Counted from the stretch's first letter, positions 42,659 through 51,541 are shown. The stretch: 64,000 nucleotides of DNA from Haliscomenobacter sp965225875 (GCF_965225875.1 NZ_CBDDBS010000001.1:1-64000), one strand, 5' to 3'. A program made the numbers and translations. The notes: generated by a model not told the origin, from the letters alone.

Positions 42659-44145
42659 CGTTCAAAGCAACCTGGATCGGGCTTTTGCGCGTTGCGTGTC
42701 ACATTTTCAATGTCGGTCGTAATGGCGCGTGGAGTCGTGATCGGTTTGCCGTAGTCCAACGCAATTGACAAACTATCCAATCGATAATCATCTTTGTTCG
42801 GATCCTTAAAGACCTTATCGGTCGACTTGCCATTGATACATGGATCACATATTTCGCCCAAAAAGTTGACAAATTGACCACGGGCGATTAAGTCTTGAAC
42901 CTTTACAACACAATTTTCAAATTTCACATTGAATATCCCAGTCGTCTGACCCTGGGAGGCGTCGCTTAATTCCATTTCGTCGCGGTCGGAGCCGTAAATG
43001 ACGCAGTTGCGGAAATTGGCATTGAGGCGGTATACATTGGCCACACTACAATCCTCTTTGTAGCAGCGGAAATTGTTCATGCCCAGGGCCGAGGCCCGAA
43101 TGCCGTAGCTCACCATGGTACAGTAGGTGAAGTTGTAGTCGCCGCCGTGGCGGAGGGTCACCGAAGTCACCTGGTTGTTGTAGAACAGGCAGTTTTCGGC
43201 GGTCACTGTACTGTGAATGGCCAAAAGGCCACTACCAGCAGTATTGTAAAAGCGGGAATTGCGGATGGTCAACTGCGCCGAAGAATCCACATACACCCCG
43301 ATGTTGGAGTTTTTGATGGTGGCGTACTCAATCACATTGCCCCGGCTGCCGCGCCCGATGAAGATCCCATTCCACTGCCCGGCATCGTCCTGAAAGGATT
43401 CTTCGAGGCGATCGCCCTGAATGATCACGGGTTTCTCCTTGCTGCCCTTTACATTCAAACGCCCGTTGCGCAGCACGTAAATGAGGCCGTCGTTGTAAAT
43501 GTCGAACAAGTCGTTTTTGGCTACGCCCCCATGCACATAGATGCGGGTACCTGCGGGAATGTTCAGTGTGCAGCTATCAACAAAAATAGCTCCATAAAAC
43601 ACGTAGGGTTTGGGATCATTAAAAGTGATTTCGGAATTTCGGCAAGACAACACCACAGGTTTGCCACCATTAAATCGGCTGGGGAAATAATTGGCGTTTT
43701 GCCCCCAGGCTTCTAAGGTTACTTCTTGTACGTTGCCATTGGTTTCAAAAATCACTTTTTCATCCACAATAAAGGGGCTCACCGACACGGGGTCGTTGGG
43801 GTCAATGGTTACCGTAGCAAAGAGGTAAATGCTGTCATTGGCGTAAATCTCCACGTCCTGAAACTCGCGTCCGGGAATGCCGTCTACATTCAAGGTAAAC
43901 TTCGATTTGTCGCGGTTGAGCAAAAATATTTTGGAGACCCGAAGAGGTTGGTCGTTGTTGTTGATGATTTTGATGTAGCGCACCGCCGATCCGCGCCGGG
44001 TAAAAACGGTATCAAAACGCAGGGTGTCCGTAGAAAAAGCCAGCTTGGCATTGGCATCAGTGGTGAAGCTTTCGTCGTCGTTGCAGGAACCAAGGGCAAT
44101 AGCGATGCTGAAGAGGATAAGAACGTAAAGGTATAAACGCGTCAT
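42649..44145 (-). CDS. Right-handed parallel beta-helix lipoprotein
   Basis: Lipoprotein (lipobox ALGSC, Cys21) of 498 residues. After an Ig-like N-terminal part (about 30-150: RFDTVFTRRGSAVRYIKIINNNDQPL) comes a right-handed beta helix (about 165-440), shown by repeated N/D-rich turns such as IEYATIKNSNIGVYVDSSAQLTIRNSRFYN and TVTAENCLFYNNQ. Such folds occur in polysaccharide lyases and in surface adhesins; no catalytic Lys/Arg pair of lyases is evident, so no enzyme function is claimed. It is a conserved family in Bacteroidota. Its last bases overlap the Rof-like gene. Confidence 0.82.
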   Translation of the reverse strand: MTRLYLYVLILFSIAIALGSCNDDESFTTDANAKLAFSTDTLRFDTVFTRRGSAVRYIKIINNNDQPLRVSKIFLLNRDKSKFTLNVDGIPGREFQDVEIYANDSIYLFATVTIDPNDPVSVSPFIVDEKVIFETNGNVQEVTLEAWGQNANYFPSRFNGGKPVVLSCRNSEITFNDPKPYVFYGAIFVDSCTLNIPAGTRIYVHGGVAKNDLFDIYNDGLIYVLRNGRLNVKGSKEKPVIIQGDRLEESFQDDAGQWNGIFIGRGSRGNVIEYATIKNSNIGVYVDSSAQLTIRNSRFYNTAGSGLLAIHSTVTAENCLFYNNQVTSVTLRHGGDYNFTYCTMVSYGIRASALGMNNFRCYKEDCSVANVYRLNANFRNCVIYGSDRDEMELSDASQGQTTGIFNVKFENCVVKVQDLIARGQFVNFLGEICDPCINGKSTDKVFKDPNKDDYRLDSLSIALDYGKPITTPRAITTDIENVTRNAQKPDPGCFERQQ

Positions 44146-44171
44146 GCGGACTTTTTTTGGATATTGAACGG

Positions 44172-44179
44172 CAAAGGTA
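44172..44179 (-). promoter_or_regulatory. -7 box (TACCTTTG) for the beta-helix lipoprotein
   Basis: Leftward TACCTTTG 27 bp before the ATG. Directly upstream (44187-44222) is a GT-rich low-complexity stretch (TGTGTGTTGTGTGGGTGTG-like), which is where -33 would fall. The rest of the 44146-44387 gap shows no gene. Confidence 0.5.
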
Positions 44180-44387
44180 GAAAAAAGTGTGTGTTGTGTG
44201 GGTGTGAATGTGTGGGTGTGGCGCTTGCAGTTTGGAGTTTTTGCTTGCTTGGGTGGGTGATTTGGGTTATCTTGGCAATCTATTATGCTTGGAAATTAAA
44301 TACCTGAAATTATGTGTTAAAGTAGTGGGGAGTATAGTTATTTTTCCCATATTCCTGAGGCTATTGTCCGATTAGACAATTTAAAAA

Positions 44388-44801
44388 TCAAAGATTTGGT
44401 GGATGTTTCCCCGCTGTCCTCAAAATTTGCCTTAGATTGATCAAGCCTGTTCGGTTAAGTTTTAATCGAATAATGGTCGCTCTGCCTACTGCACTCAGAC
44501 CAATGAGTTGGGTATAATCTTCATTCCATTTGAAATGCTCTGCCCAAATGTCTTTGCGAGGGTGGAATAAATTGACTGTTTCTTCCGAAACCAGATCGAT
44601 AGCAATAGTGGCCGTAAATTTATGGTAATTGCATCCTAGACAGGACCAAGCTAGATTATCCAATTCATCCTTGCCCCCTTTTGAGCTTGGAATGATGTGT
44701 TCGGCCGAAAAAGGGTCGTGAGAAATTATTTCTTGGGCAAAGCAATATTCACAACAATGCTTTGCTCTTTTACGAACTTCATTTCTCAATGAATCCGTCA
44801 T
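44388..44801 (-). CDS. HNH endonuclease family protein
   Basis: Compact 137-residue nuclease with a zinc-framed HNH motif: CEYC (Cys17, Cys20), the catalytic AEHIIPSSKGG (Glu34-His35), LDNLAWSC (Asn49, Cys54) and GCNYHK (Cys57, Asn58, His60). The C-terminal part (HPRKDIWAEHFKWNEDYTQLIGLSAVGRATI) is typical of stand-alone HNH proteins found in cyanobacteria and Bacteroidota. Its ATG overlaps the stop of the preceding RHH-like gene by 4 bp (ATGA), so they are translated as a pair. Target DNA or RNA unknown; it may be a mobile or defence element. Confidence 0.87.
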   Translation of the reverse strand: MTDSLRNEVRKRAKHCCEYCFAQEIISHDPFSAEHIIPSSKGGKDELDNLAWSCLGCNYHKFTATIAIDLVSEETVNLFHPRKDIWAEHFKWNEDYTQLIGLSAVGRATIIRLKLNRTGLINLRQILRTAGKHPPNL

Positions 44802-45199
44802 GCCACTTTTCGCTTAATACCCAATTCAATCACAACATCTTCAAGCGCTTGATTGCGTAGCTTGGCCAATTCTATAACATACTTAATTCTTTCTGCATGA
44901 GCTATTTCAATGAGATCGTTCAATTGCAACAATTTTTCATGCTCTTCAGATGTAATTTCTCCAGATTGAAATAGATCTCCAAGTCGATAATATTCTTCCA
45001 AATCATGGGGATCAACATTTAATTGAATCCGACTTAAGAGCTCTGTTTCTGTCCATTTTTTGGGCTGCGAATTAGGATTTTCAATGTTGATTTCAGTCAG
45101 CAATTGTGAAATATAATTTTCAAGCGATACCCCCTGCCCTTCAGCACGTTTACGCAGGGATTGTTCAACCGTTACTGGTAATTCGATTGTTAAAGACAT
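44798..45199 (-). CDS. Antitoxin-like RHH protein partnered with HNH gene
   Basis: A 133-residue protein from the start at 45199 (MSLTIELPVTVEQSLRKRAEGQGVSLENYISQLL). The first 45 residues follow the ribbon-helix-helix pattern of DNA-binding antitoxins: a short strand, then two helices with GVSLENYI. The remainder is helical and acidic (LEEYYRLGDLFQSGEITSEEHEKLLQL), with a basic end. Function is not established. The 4-bp overlap with the HNH gene and the order (RHH first, nuclease second) recall antitoxin-toxin operons. An in-frame ATG at 45223 adds eight residues. Confidence 0.65.
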   Translation of the reverse strand: MSLTIELPVTVEQSLRKRAEGQGVSLENYISQLLTEINIENPNSQPKKWTETELLSRIQLNVDPHDLEEYYRLGDLFQSGEITSEEHEKLLQLNDLIEIAHAERIKYVIELAKLRNQALEDVVIELGIKRKVA

Positions 45200-45330
45200 T
45201 TTCAAGATTTTTATCCTTAGCATAAAGTTCGTTCATTCTCGTTGAAAAAGCAAACATTTGATCAACAAAGACTACAACCCATACTCTGGCAAAATTGTCA
45301 TCTAGCTATTCCTTTTAAACACAAACAATC

Positions 45331-46128
45331 ATGCGTGCACTATCCATTTCAATTTTCCTCCTCCTCTCCCACCCCCTCATCGCCCAGCTCAACTTCCCCC
45401 AAGCCTTCCAAAACTGCCCATTCGAAGGTAGCGTCACCATCTACGACTACGGCAAGCAGCGCTGGTTATTCAGCGACAGTACCGATGCCCTGCGCAGTAC
45501 CCAACCTGCTTCTACCTTCAAAATCATCAACCTGCTCATTGCCCTGGAGACCAAAACCATCCAGGACGAAAACAGCATCGTCAAATGGGTGGGCAGTACC
45601 GACACCACGCTTTATGGCTATCGCCCTGAGATTTACAAAGACATGAGTGTCAAGGAAGCCTTTGAAGTATCCGCTGGCTGGGTATTTATTGAACTGGCCA
45701 AAAAAATTGGCAAAACCCGCTATCTCCGTTACCTGAAGCGGTGTGGTTACGGCAACCTCAACTTATCGGAACCAGGGGATGACTTTTGGAATTTTGGTCC
45801 TTTTGGCATTTCACCCAAAAATCAGGTGGAATTCCTGATTAAAGTGCACGAGGGACGCTTGCCTTTTTCCAAAAGAAACCTGCAAATTTTGAAATCGGTG
45901 ATGGTCAATGAGCGCAGCCCTAACTACACCCTCCGCGCCAAAACCGGTTGGACGCGGGTCAATGGGCAAGACATCGGCTGGTGGGTCGGTTATGTGGAGC
46001 GCAGGGACAATCTTTATTTTTTTGCCACCCGCATCGTCAAACCCCGAGCGGAACGCCATCCCAGTTTTGGCCAATGTCGCAAAGACATCACCCGCACCAT
46101 ACTACAACAATTACAAGCAATTGAATAA
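45331..46128 (+). CDS. Class D (OXA-type) beta-lactamase-like protein with altered second motif
   Basis: Periplasmic serine hydrolase of the class D beta-lactamase fold. Signal peptide (SIFLLLSHPLIAQ), then the catalytic PASTFKI motif (Ser61, Lys64), FW at 152-153 with the following GISPKNQ, YGN (140-142) and KTG (204-206) at normal spacings. Length 265 aa fits OXA enzymes. The second motif, SxV in OXA enzymes, reads Ser114-Ala-Gly here. The valine normally lies beside the carboxylated lysine, so hydrolysis may be altered or the protein may be a related penicillin-binding sensor or hydrolase. It is not next to the blaI-blaR1 cassette. Confidence 0.87.
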   Translation: MRALSISIFLLLSHPLIAQLNFPQAFQNCPFEGSVTIYDYGKQRWLFSDSTDALRSTQPASTFKIINLLIALETKTIQDENSIVKWVGSTDTTLYGYRPEIYKDMSVKEAFEVSAGWVFIELAKKIGKTRYLRYLKRCGYGNLNLSEPGDDFWNFGPFGISPKNQVEFLIKVHEGRLPFSKRNLQILKSVMVNERSPNYTLRAKTGWTRVNGQDIGWWVGYVERRDNLYFFATRIVKPRAERHPSFGQCRKDITRTILQQLQAIE

Positions 46129-46161
46129 ATTTACGGCTTTTTCACCTTCATCTAGCTCGTA

Positions 46162-46926
46162 ATGTCCATCACTACCCTGCAAATCTTCACCAGTCTTTGG
46201 ATCCTCATCGCTTTGATTGTACATGTTACGATGTTTTACGTCACAGCGCCTTTTGGTCGGCATACCTCTGAAAAGTGGGGGGTATTGATCGACAATAAAC
46301 TGGGCTGGATGTTGATGGAGTTGCCTTCGCTGCTCATCATGGCTTATCACCTGGTTTGGGGAAGCCAATCCTTTTCCTCCTATGCCTGGGTACTTTTTGG
46401 GTTTTGGATTTTGCATTATTTCCACCGCAGCCTCATTTACCCTTTGCGCATCAAGGCAACGCCCAAAAAGATGCCGCTGGTAATTGCAATGAGTGCCATC
46501 CTCTTCAATTCCGTCAATGCCAGTTTGAATGGGTATTATTTAGCGGAGTTGGCACCCCTGAAGAAATACAGCCAGGCCTGGCTGAGCAGCCCGCATTTCC
46601 TACTGGGGATCATTCTTTTTATGGTAGGTTTTGCCATCAATTTGCGTTCGGATGCCATTTTGATCAATCTGCGCAAACCCGGTGAGACAGGCTACAAAAT
46701 CCCGCGTGGTTTTTTGTTCACCTATGTTTCCTCGCCCAACTTGTTTGGTGAAATCATCGAATGGACCGGCTTTGCCCTGATGGCCTGGAACCTGCCTGCG
46801 CTAAGCTTTATGGTTTGGACTTTTGCCAACCTGGTGCCCCGGGCTAAAAACCACCATGACTGGTATTTGCAACAGTTTTCGGACTACCCTCGGGAGCGGA
46901 AAATTGTTTTCCCGTTTTTGTATTGA
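46162..46926 (+). CDS. Steroid 5-alpha-reductase-like membrane protein
   Basis: Integral membrane protein (254 aa, about six to seven predicted helices) of the 3-oxo-5-alpha-steroid 4-dehydrogenase family. The C-terminal family signature is present: RGFLFTYVSSPNLFGEIIEWTGFAL, and FANLVPRAKNHHDWYLQQF with the NADPH-binding Arg/His region. Bacterial relatives reduce C=C bonds of lipids, steroids or isoprenoids. The native substrate in this organism is unknown. It is 33 bp downstream of the beta-lactamase-like gene and probably co-transcribed with it. Confidence 0.87.
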   Translation: MSITTLQIFTSLWILIALIVHVTMFYVTAPFGRHTSEKWGVLIDNKLGWMLMELPSLLIMAYHLVWGSQSFSSYAWVLFGFWILHYFHRSLIYPLRIKATPKKMPLVIAMSAILFNSVNASLNGYYLAELAPLKKYSQAWLSSPHFLLGIILFMVGFAINLRSDAILINLRKPGETGYKIPRGFLFTYVSSPNLFGEIIEWTGFALMAWNLPALSFMVWTFANLVPRAKNHHDWYLQQFSDYPRERKIVFPFLY

Positions 46927-47589
46927 GATAAAACTTGGGGTTTAGTTTCACCTAGGGCGTTTTTTTATCAATTCATAAAATTTGACTGGGGGGCCGATAT
47001 AAATAAATCCGGTTTTCAGGTCAGTGGTGTTAGGTATAGAAATGGCAATTGTCTGGACCCAAACCACCCTGGCTTTGATGAAACTAAATAGCCCCCCGGT
47101 CTTTCAGCATTTCCAACGCTTTGCTCCCTTTTTTCCGGAAGCGTGACTAATTCAAGCATCCCTGGCTTGCTTCAGCTATTCGCCAAAACTTCCCAGAAAT
47201 GATGGATGTTTAAGTTCCAAATTCAAGCTTTTTAGAATCTGCGTTGAAGTTTCTTCATACTGCTTTCAGTAATACCCTAAAATTATTCCTTTAATCAAAG
47301 CCTAAAGTGCGTGCATTTATATTTTTCCTGTGTTTTTTTCACTATTTACTGAAGCATTCTCGCCGACTATTACGGCATAAATTTATTAATCAAAATATTG
47401 ATAATCAATTTTTTAATTAAAAGTAAAAAATATTTACTGCAAATAGGTTTCCGTTTAATTTTTCCTGTGAATTTTTTTTCGTTTTTTTCTAAAAGTTTTT
47501 TTTGTGAAGTACTTTATGTTGCAGTTAACTTCAATTAGCCCCGGCAATTCAGGAGTACTTCAACTTTTTGGGCACATCAACTATAACCT
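46927..47589. other. 663-bp intergenic region without a convincing gene
   Basis: No open frame with family character. Two interleaved complementary pairs are visible: TTTAGTTTCA (46941-46950) with 47079-47088, and ACTGGGGGGC (46985-46994) with GCCCCCCGGT (47091-47100, one mismatch as G-T). Their order is crossing, not nested. From about 47300 to 47520 the DNA is very AT-rich with T-runs, probably the promoter and leader of the gene at 47590; no clear TAnnTTTG was found. Confidence 0.6.
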
Positions 47590-49017
47590 ATGAAAAACGA
47601 TGCTTTTTTCGATCTGCTTCAATCAATGGAAAAAGATCAGTTCCAGCGGTTCCAAAAGTACGTGAGGATATACATCCAAAAAGGAAATCAGGCACTCCGC
47701 TTATTTGAGCAGTATTGTCAGTTGCGAGGCTCCAAAAAAAACAAGGATAAGGAGATAGACCGCGAAAAGGTTTTTACTGCATTTATAGAAAAAGAAGGGC
47801 TCAAGGCTCCCCGCAAACACCTTTTGAATTTGGTTAATGTCATAAATGATGTACTTAAAAAATTTCTGATTTCTGAGCGCCTCGAAGAAGAAAGGGGCAC
47901 CTGTGATCTGTTTCTGTCAAAAATTTACATCGAAAAAGGTTTGGGTAAGCATTGGGAGATTCATTTCAAAAAAGCCGTCAAACGTTTAAAAAACCGCCCG
48001 CATGACATTGACGCGCACCTGGAATTGTCCCAGTTGTATGCCCAACGCTACTATTATCTTGGCAAAAAACAAAACAAGTACGACAACCAAAATGCAATGG
48101 ATAGTATGTTGCAATTGGATGAGTACTTTTTGTCATTAAAATTGAAATGGTCGACCGAACTCCACAGCAACAAAAATATCTTCGGTAAGCAACATGATAT
48201 TCGTTTTTTATCTGAATTGATGAAAGCTTGCGAGAAACTCAAAGGAAAACTTTCAGCCTACCAGGAAATGTACCTTCAGGCGCTCATTTTATTCAGGACG
48301 CCTACTGAATCCAATTACCAGGCTTTAAAAGAAAAGTTATACCTCCAACATGAGCACATCGCTAAAGTGGAAGTTGCCAATGTGCTAAACCTCCTCAACA
48401 ATTACAATGCCTTGCTCATCAAAGGTGGCACGGATCGACTGGAGGCTGCCTATGAGATCTGTCAAAAAGCCATAAAGTACTCCTGTCTTGACCAAATGAA
48501 CGCAGACTTCCTTCTCAACGCAGTGAACCTGAGTTGTGATAAACATGACCTTGCTCTTGCTGAGCAGTTTTTTCAGGCTTTAAACCAAAATTTCGCAGAT
48601 CGAAATGACGCTATTTTGATTTCAAATGCCCGAATCAGGCTGAGCAAAGGTGAGTATCAGGCAGTAATCGATATGCTGCTTCCTGAAGAAGGCCAACAAT
48701 TTCAGAGTCCATCAATGAGCATCCGAACCAGGGTATTAAAAGCTCAAGCTTATTACGAATTAGATGAAGTTGTACAGTTAGATAATGCATTAAGGAGTTT
48801 TAATGATTATTGCAAACGTGAAAAAAACCAGTCACTGAGTCTGGATACCTTTAAAAGTGTGAAACAATTCATCCTGTTTCTGCGTCGGCTGAATAGATTA
48901 GAACTTTTTGATGAAAAGGGTTATAAAAAATTATATAATGAGCTTCGAAGCAGCAAAAACATCATAGCCAAAACCTGGTTGCTGCAAAAAATCAATGCTG
49001 CTTTTCAATTTGAATGA
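47590..49017 (+). CDS. Helical TPR-like protein of unknown function
   Basis: A 475-residue protein without signal peptide, rich in Lys/Glu/Leu and predicted entirely helical. It begins MKNDAFFDLLQSMEKDQFQRFQKYVRIYI, a death-domain-like helical start seen in a family of Saprospiraceae proteins. Repeated pairs of helices (EVANVLNLLNNYNALLIKGG, NADFLLNAVNLSCDKHDLALAEQFFQALN, ISNARIRLSKGEYQAVIDMLL) point to a TPR-like superhelix. No enzyme motif was found. Base composition is lower in GC than the neighbours. It converges with the next gene, with 9 bp between stops. I do not recognise the function. Confidence 0.65.
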   Translation: MKNDAFFDLLQSMEKDQFQRFQKYVRIYIQKGNQALRLFEQYCQLRGSKKNKDKEIDREKVFTAFIEKEGLKAPRKHLLNLVNVINDVLKKFLISERLEEERGTCDLFLSKIYIEKGLGKHWEIHFKKAVKRLKNRPHDIDAHLELSQLYAQRYYYLGKKQNKYDNQNAMDSMLQLDEYFLSLKLKWSTELHSNKNIFGKQHDIRFLSELMKACEKLKGKLSAYQEMYLQALILFRTPTESNYQALKEKLYLQHEHIAKVEVANVLNLLNNYNALLIKGGTDRLEAAYEICQKAIKYSCLDQMNADFLLNAVNLSCDKHDLALAEQFFQALNQNFADRNDAILISNARIRLSKGEYQAVIDMLLPEEGQQFQSPSMSIRTRVLKAQAYYELDEVVQLDNALRSFNDYCKREKNQSLSLDTFKSVKQFILFLRRLNRLELFDEKGYKKLYNELRSSKNIIAKTWLLQKINAAFQFE

Positions 49018-49026
49018 GTTTGGGTT

Positions 49027-49935
49027 CTAAACGATCTCCTTCGCCTCTTTCAAAATCAAATTCAGCGATTCCAAGTAGGTATTGAAAGTAACCCTGGCCT
49101 TGTTTTTTCGAATCTCCAAAACCGGGCAGTGCGCCCTTCTAATGCCGTGAATGTAACTGGAAAGCAACAACTTGCCATTCTCTTCTTCAGGATCAACCAT
49201 CATGTAGTGGTTGTAGGGAAAGTTCTCGTAAGTATATAGCTCAAATCGCCCTTTATACCCCTGTTGATTCAATTCATTTTTGATTTTTTTGAGTTCTTCC
49301 AGGATTTGTGGCATTTGTTCATAAGCCTTTGCTTCGTCAGGTGAAGCCTTGGCACGATCCAAAAAATACAGCCTGGTCATTTCACTCGAGGGATCCATCA
49401 TCAGGCATTTCATGGTTACTCCATTTTTCAACAATTGTTCAATATGATCTCTGAATTCTGATTTTCGTCTACTGGTGAAGTATTGACTAAAAGTATGCAA
49501 GCGAATCCCCACTTCAATTATTTCCTTTTTGGCATTTTTAATGAACTGAATTTTTTCGCTCGTACTCCGGCGCCCTTCCTCGTAAATGATGATACCATGA
49601 GTTTGGTGGGGTGTTTCTTCAGGTTCAGAATCTGCGGAATCTTCGGTATTTGCCGGTTTGATAAATTCATTTTTTGCTTGGTCGTATTTCCAGGGCCAAT
49701 TTGATTCAATGACCAGGATAAAAGCCCTGGCAACTTCCCCAAGCAACTCCCGGCTCAAATTTATTTTACGTGCCGAGTTCCCTTCTATGATTTGTTTTTT
49801 GATGTTGCTTAAAGTTGCAGCTGTAGTTTTAAAACCTACAGCTTCTAATTTAATCACCAAAGTTGTATGATTAAACCGAGTAATCAGGGTTGGGTAACAA
49901 AGACGAATGATGGCTTTTGAATTTGACATAGACAA
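49027..49935 (-). CDS. Helix-turn-helix and phospholipase D-like domain protein (unknown role)
   Basis: 302 aa. The N-terminal ~60 residues (HTTLVIKLEAVGFKTTAATLSNIKKQI) look like a non-canonical DNA-binding helical domain. The C-terminal part (about 125-300) resembles a PLD-like/DUF5919-type fold: EKIQFIKNAKKEIIEVGI, a basic RRKSEFRDHIEQLL helix, VTMKCLMMDPSSE, NHYMMVDPE and a final strand. A full HxKxxxxD motif is not seen, so it is probably a binding domain, not an active phospholipase. This layout occurs in regulators and in some defence-linked proteins. Confidence in domain naming is moderate. Confidence 0.55.
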   Translation of the reverse strand: MSMSNSKAIIRLCYPTLITRFNHTTLVIKLEAVGFKTTAATLSNIKKQIIEGNSARKINLSRELLGEVARAFILVIESNWPWKYDQAKNEFIKPANTEDSADSEPEETPHQTHGIIIYEEGRRSTSEKIQFIKNAKKEIIEVGIRLHTFSQYFTSRRKSEFRDHIEQLLKNGVTMKCLMMDPSSEMTRLYFLDRAKASPDEAKAYEQMPQILEELKKIKNELNQQGYKGRFELYTYENFPYNHYMMVDPEEENGKLLLSSYIHGIRRAHCPVLEIRKNKARVTFNTYLESLNLILKEAKEIV

Positions 49936-49984
49936 CTGTTTATATAAGATTTCTAATTTGCGATAAAATATAAAAATTCAGGCC

Positions 49985-50674
49985 TTAAACACGCAACAAA
50001 CCCTCTCCTTTTTCCAATGCCTTTTGCTCCTGCTCTTTTTTGATTGTTTCACGTATAACGAACTCGGGCGCATCAAGCATCCGAATAGCAACGTTCCATA
50101 CCTCGTGCCGCCAACTGCTAATCATTTGTGAAAGAAGCCATTCATCTATACGCCCCATCGCCTGGTCAACTACGGCCATCAGTGGAGCCATCGGCTCAAC
50201 AACGGTATCCTGCACTTCATCAGTGGTTTTGCCGATGATGACATTTACAGTTTCATGGTCTTCTTGGCGTGATTCGCGCTGAGTTTCATCAAGATTGGGC
50301 CATTCTTTGCACAAGCAGTCGTATAGGGCTAAAGGCAAATCGTAATTGATGTGGGCGTTGACCCCCAGGAGTAGATATTGCAAAACATGCAACTTTTGGT
50401 GCTGAGCGGCTTGGTGAGCTTGTCTCCATGCAGCCGGAGACTCTGCCGGATTGCGTTCATAGGCAGTAAGCGCCTTGAAATAATAGGCGGCGAAATGATT
50501 TATCAATGTTGCTACCCATTCACAATCCTTAAATTCCCCCGCTCGAATGGCCGCAACCATATTGGTACTCATCATGCTGTAACAACGCAAAAAAATATAA
50601 CGCCGGTCTCCAGATTTTTCCCAGGTATCGGCTTGTCGAATCATTTTTTGAAGAAGTAGGTCTAGGTGTTGCAT
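49985..50674 (-). CDS. DUF5995 family protein
   Basis: 229-residue, predicted cytosolic, all-helical protein. The segment LLLGVNAHINYDLPLALYDCL is the family hallmark, with conserved His in NAHINYDL. The C-terminal part WLLSQMISSWRHEVWNVA and a long charged helix ending KEQEQKALEKGEGLLRV complete it. Some relatives are found near natural-product or transport genes, but no reaction is known. It is 49 bp downstream of the previous gene's start, on the same strand, so the two probably form an operon in the order DUF5995, then HTH/PLD-like. Confidence 0.7.
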   Translation of the reverse strand: MQHLDLLLQKMIRQADTWEKSGDRRYIFLRCYSMMSTNMVAAIRAGEFKDCEWVATLINHFAAYYFKALTAYERNPAESPAAWRQAHQAAQHQKLHVLQYLLLGVNAHINYDLPLALYDCLCKEWPNLDETQRESRQEDHETVNVIIGKTTDEVQDTVVEPMAPLMAVVDQAMGRIDEWLLSQMISSWRHEVWNVAIRMLDAPEFVIRETIKKEQEQKALEKGEGLLRV

Positions 50675-50730
50675 AGGTCAAATTGAGCACATAAATGGGG
50701 ACTAATACAATATTACAAATTTATTGATTT

Positions 50731-51462
50731 CTAACGATGCCTCAAGCCCATCAATAAAGAAAATGCCTTATCTAAATCCCGATTTGACAATACAATGGTA
50801 TACTCATTTGATGTGGAAATCATTTCTACCAGGTTAATCCCATTGAGCGCCAATTCTTTGAGGATGTAGTAATACACTCCGTAAATCGCCTGGTTGCCTT
50901 CAGGGAGCATCAAACTGATCGAGCAAAGGTCTTTTTCCTTGACCAGCATTTTTTCACTGTGAAAAATCTCTTCCAGTTTTGTACCCATACTTTCCGAAAT
51001 AACGATGGTGGTTTCGGATACACCTTGCGAAAAAGAGTAAAAAACTTTGGCTGCTTCACTAATGGCATTGAGTAGTTCCACTTGTTTTGCCAAGAGGGTC
51101 TCAGAGTTGAGAAAGGTATAGTCCAGAAGGCCCGAACGCACACTGATGTCAGTCATTTTTCGAAAAAAAAGGCGCAGGTTTTTATCCAAATGCAACAAAT
51201 CGCCCAAGGGCATCCGATTGATGGCCATAACGATGGCACTGCTGTTGACTTCCTTTCCTGCCGCTTTTTCCACATCTGGCTGAATTTTGCGCGCAAGAGA
51301 CGATACATTCACCAGCCCCTCCGCCAGTGCCTCCAACATAAAAGGGGAACTGCTGATGATTTGGTTAACGTGTTCAGAAATTTTTATCACTTTGTTTAAA
51401 TTTAAACGAAAATATATTTTTCTGTACAATTGCCCACTAAAAATTCCAGTATTTATTTTCAC
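50731..51462 (-). CDS. ACT-domain protein divergent from aspartokinase
   Basis: 243 aa. Residues about 20-150 are helical (EHVNQIISSSPFMLEALAEGLVNVSSLARKIQPDVEKAAGKEV). Residues 165-243 look like an ACT domain: ISLMLPEGNQAIYGVYYYILKELALNGINLVEMISTSNEYTIVLSNRDLDKAFSLLMGL split as strand-helix-strand-strand-helix-strand. This is very similar in type to the regulatory domain of aspartokinase. ACT domains bind amino acids such as lysine or threonine. The gene starts back-to-back with lysC (80 bp apart), suggesting a regulator of lysine/threonine synthesis. This is inference. The exact start is uncertain; the family core seems to begin near residue 25. Confidence 0.65.
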   Translation of the reverse strand: MKINTGIFSGQLYRKIYFRLNLNKVIKISEHVNQIISSSPFMLEALAEGLVNVSSLARKIQPDVEKAAGKEVNSSAIVMAINRMPLGDLLHLDKNLRLFFRKMTDISVRSGLLDYTFLNSETLLAKQVELLNAISEAAKVFYSFSQGVSETTIVISESMGTKLEEIFHSEKMLVKEKDLCSISLMLPEGNQAIYGVYYYILKELALNGINLVEMISTSNEYTIVLSNRDLDKAFSLLMGLRHR

Positions 51463-51466
51463 CCTT

Positions 51467-51474
51467 TACTTTTG
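51467..51474 (+). promoter_or_regulatory. -7 box (TACTTTTG) for aspartokinase
   Basis: TAnnTTTG match 68 bp before the lysC ATG and only 5 bp from the start codon of the divergent ACT-domain gene, so the two transcripts begin very close together. No good -33 TTTG. Confidence 0.4.
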
Positions 51475-51541
51475 TTTCATCAATCAAAGATGACTCGCTG
51501 GTAGTTGTCAATTGATTATTCACAGCATCAAGTAAACAATC

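Noticed and set aside
45242..45646. 134-codon frame overlapping the beta-lactamase start
   Set aside because: Low-complexity Ser/Pro translation in another frame of a gene with clear class D motifs.
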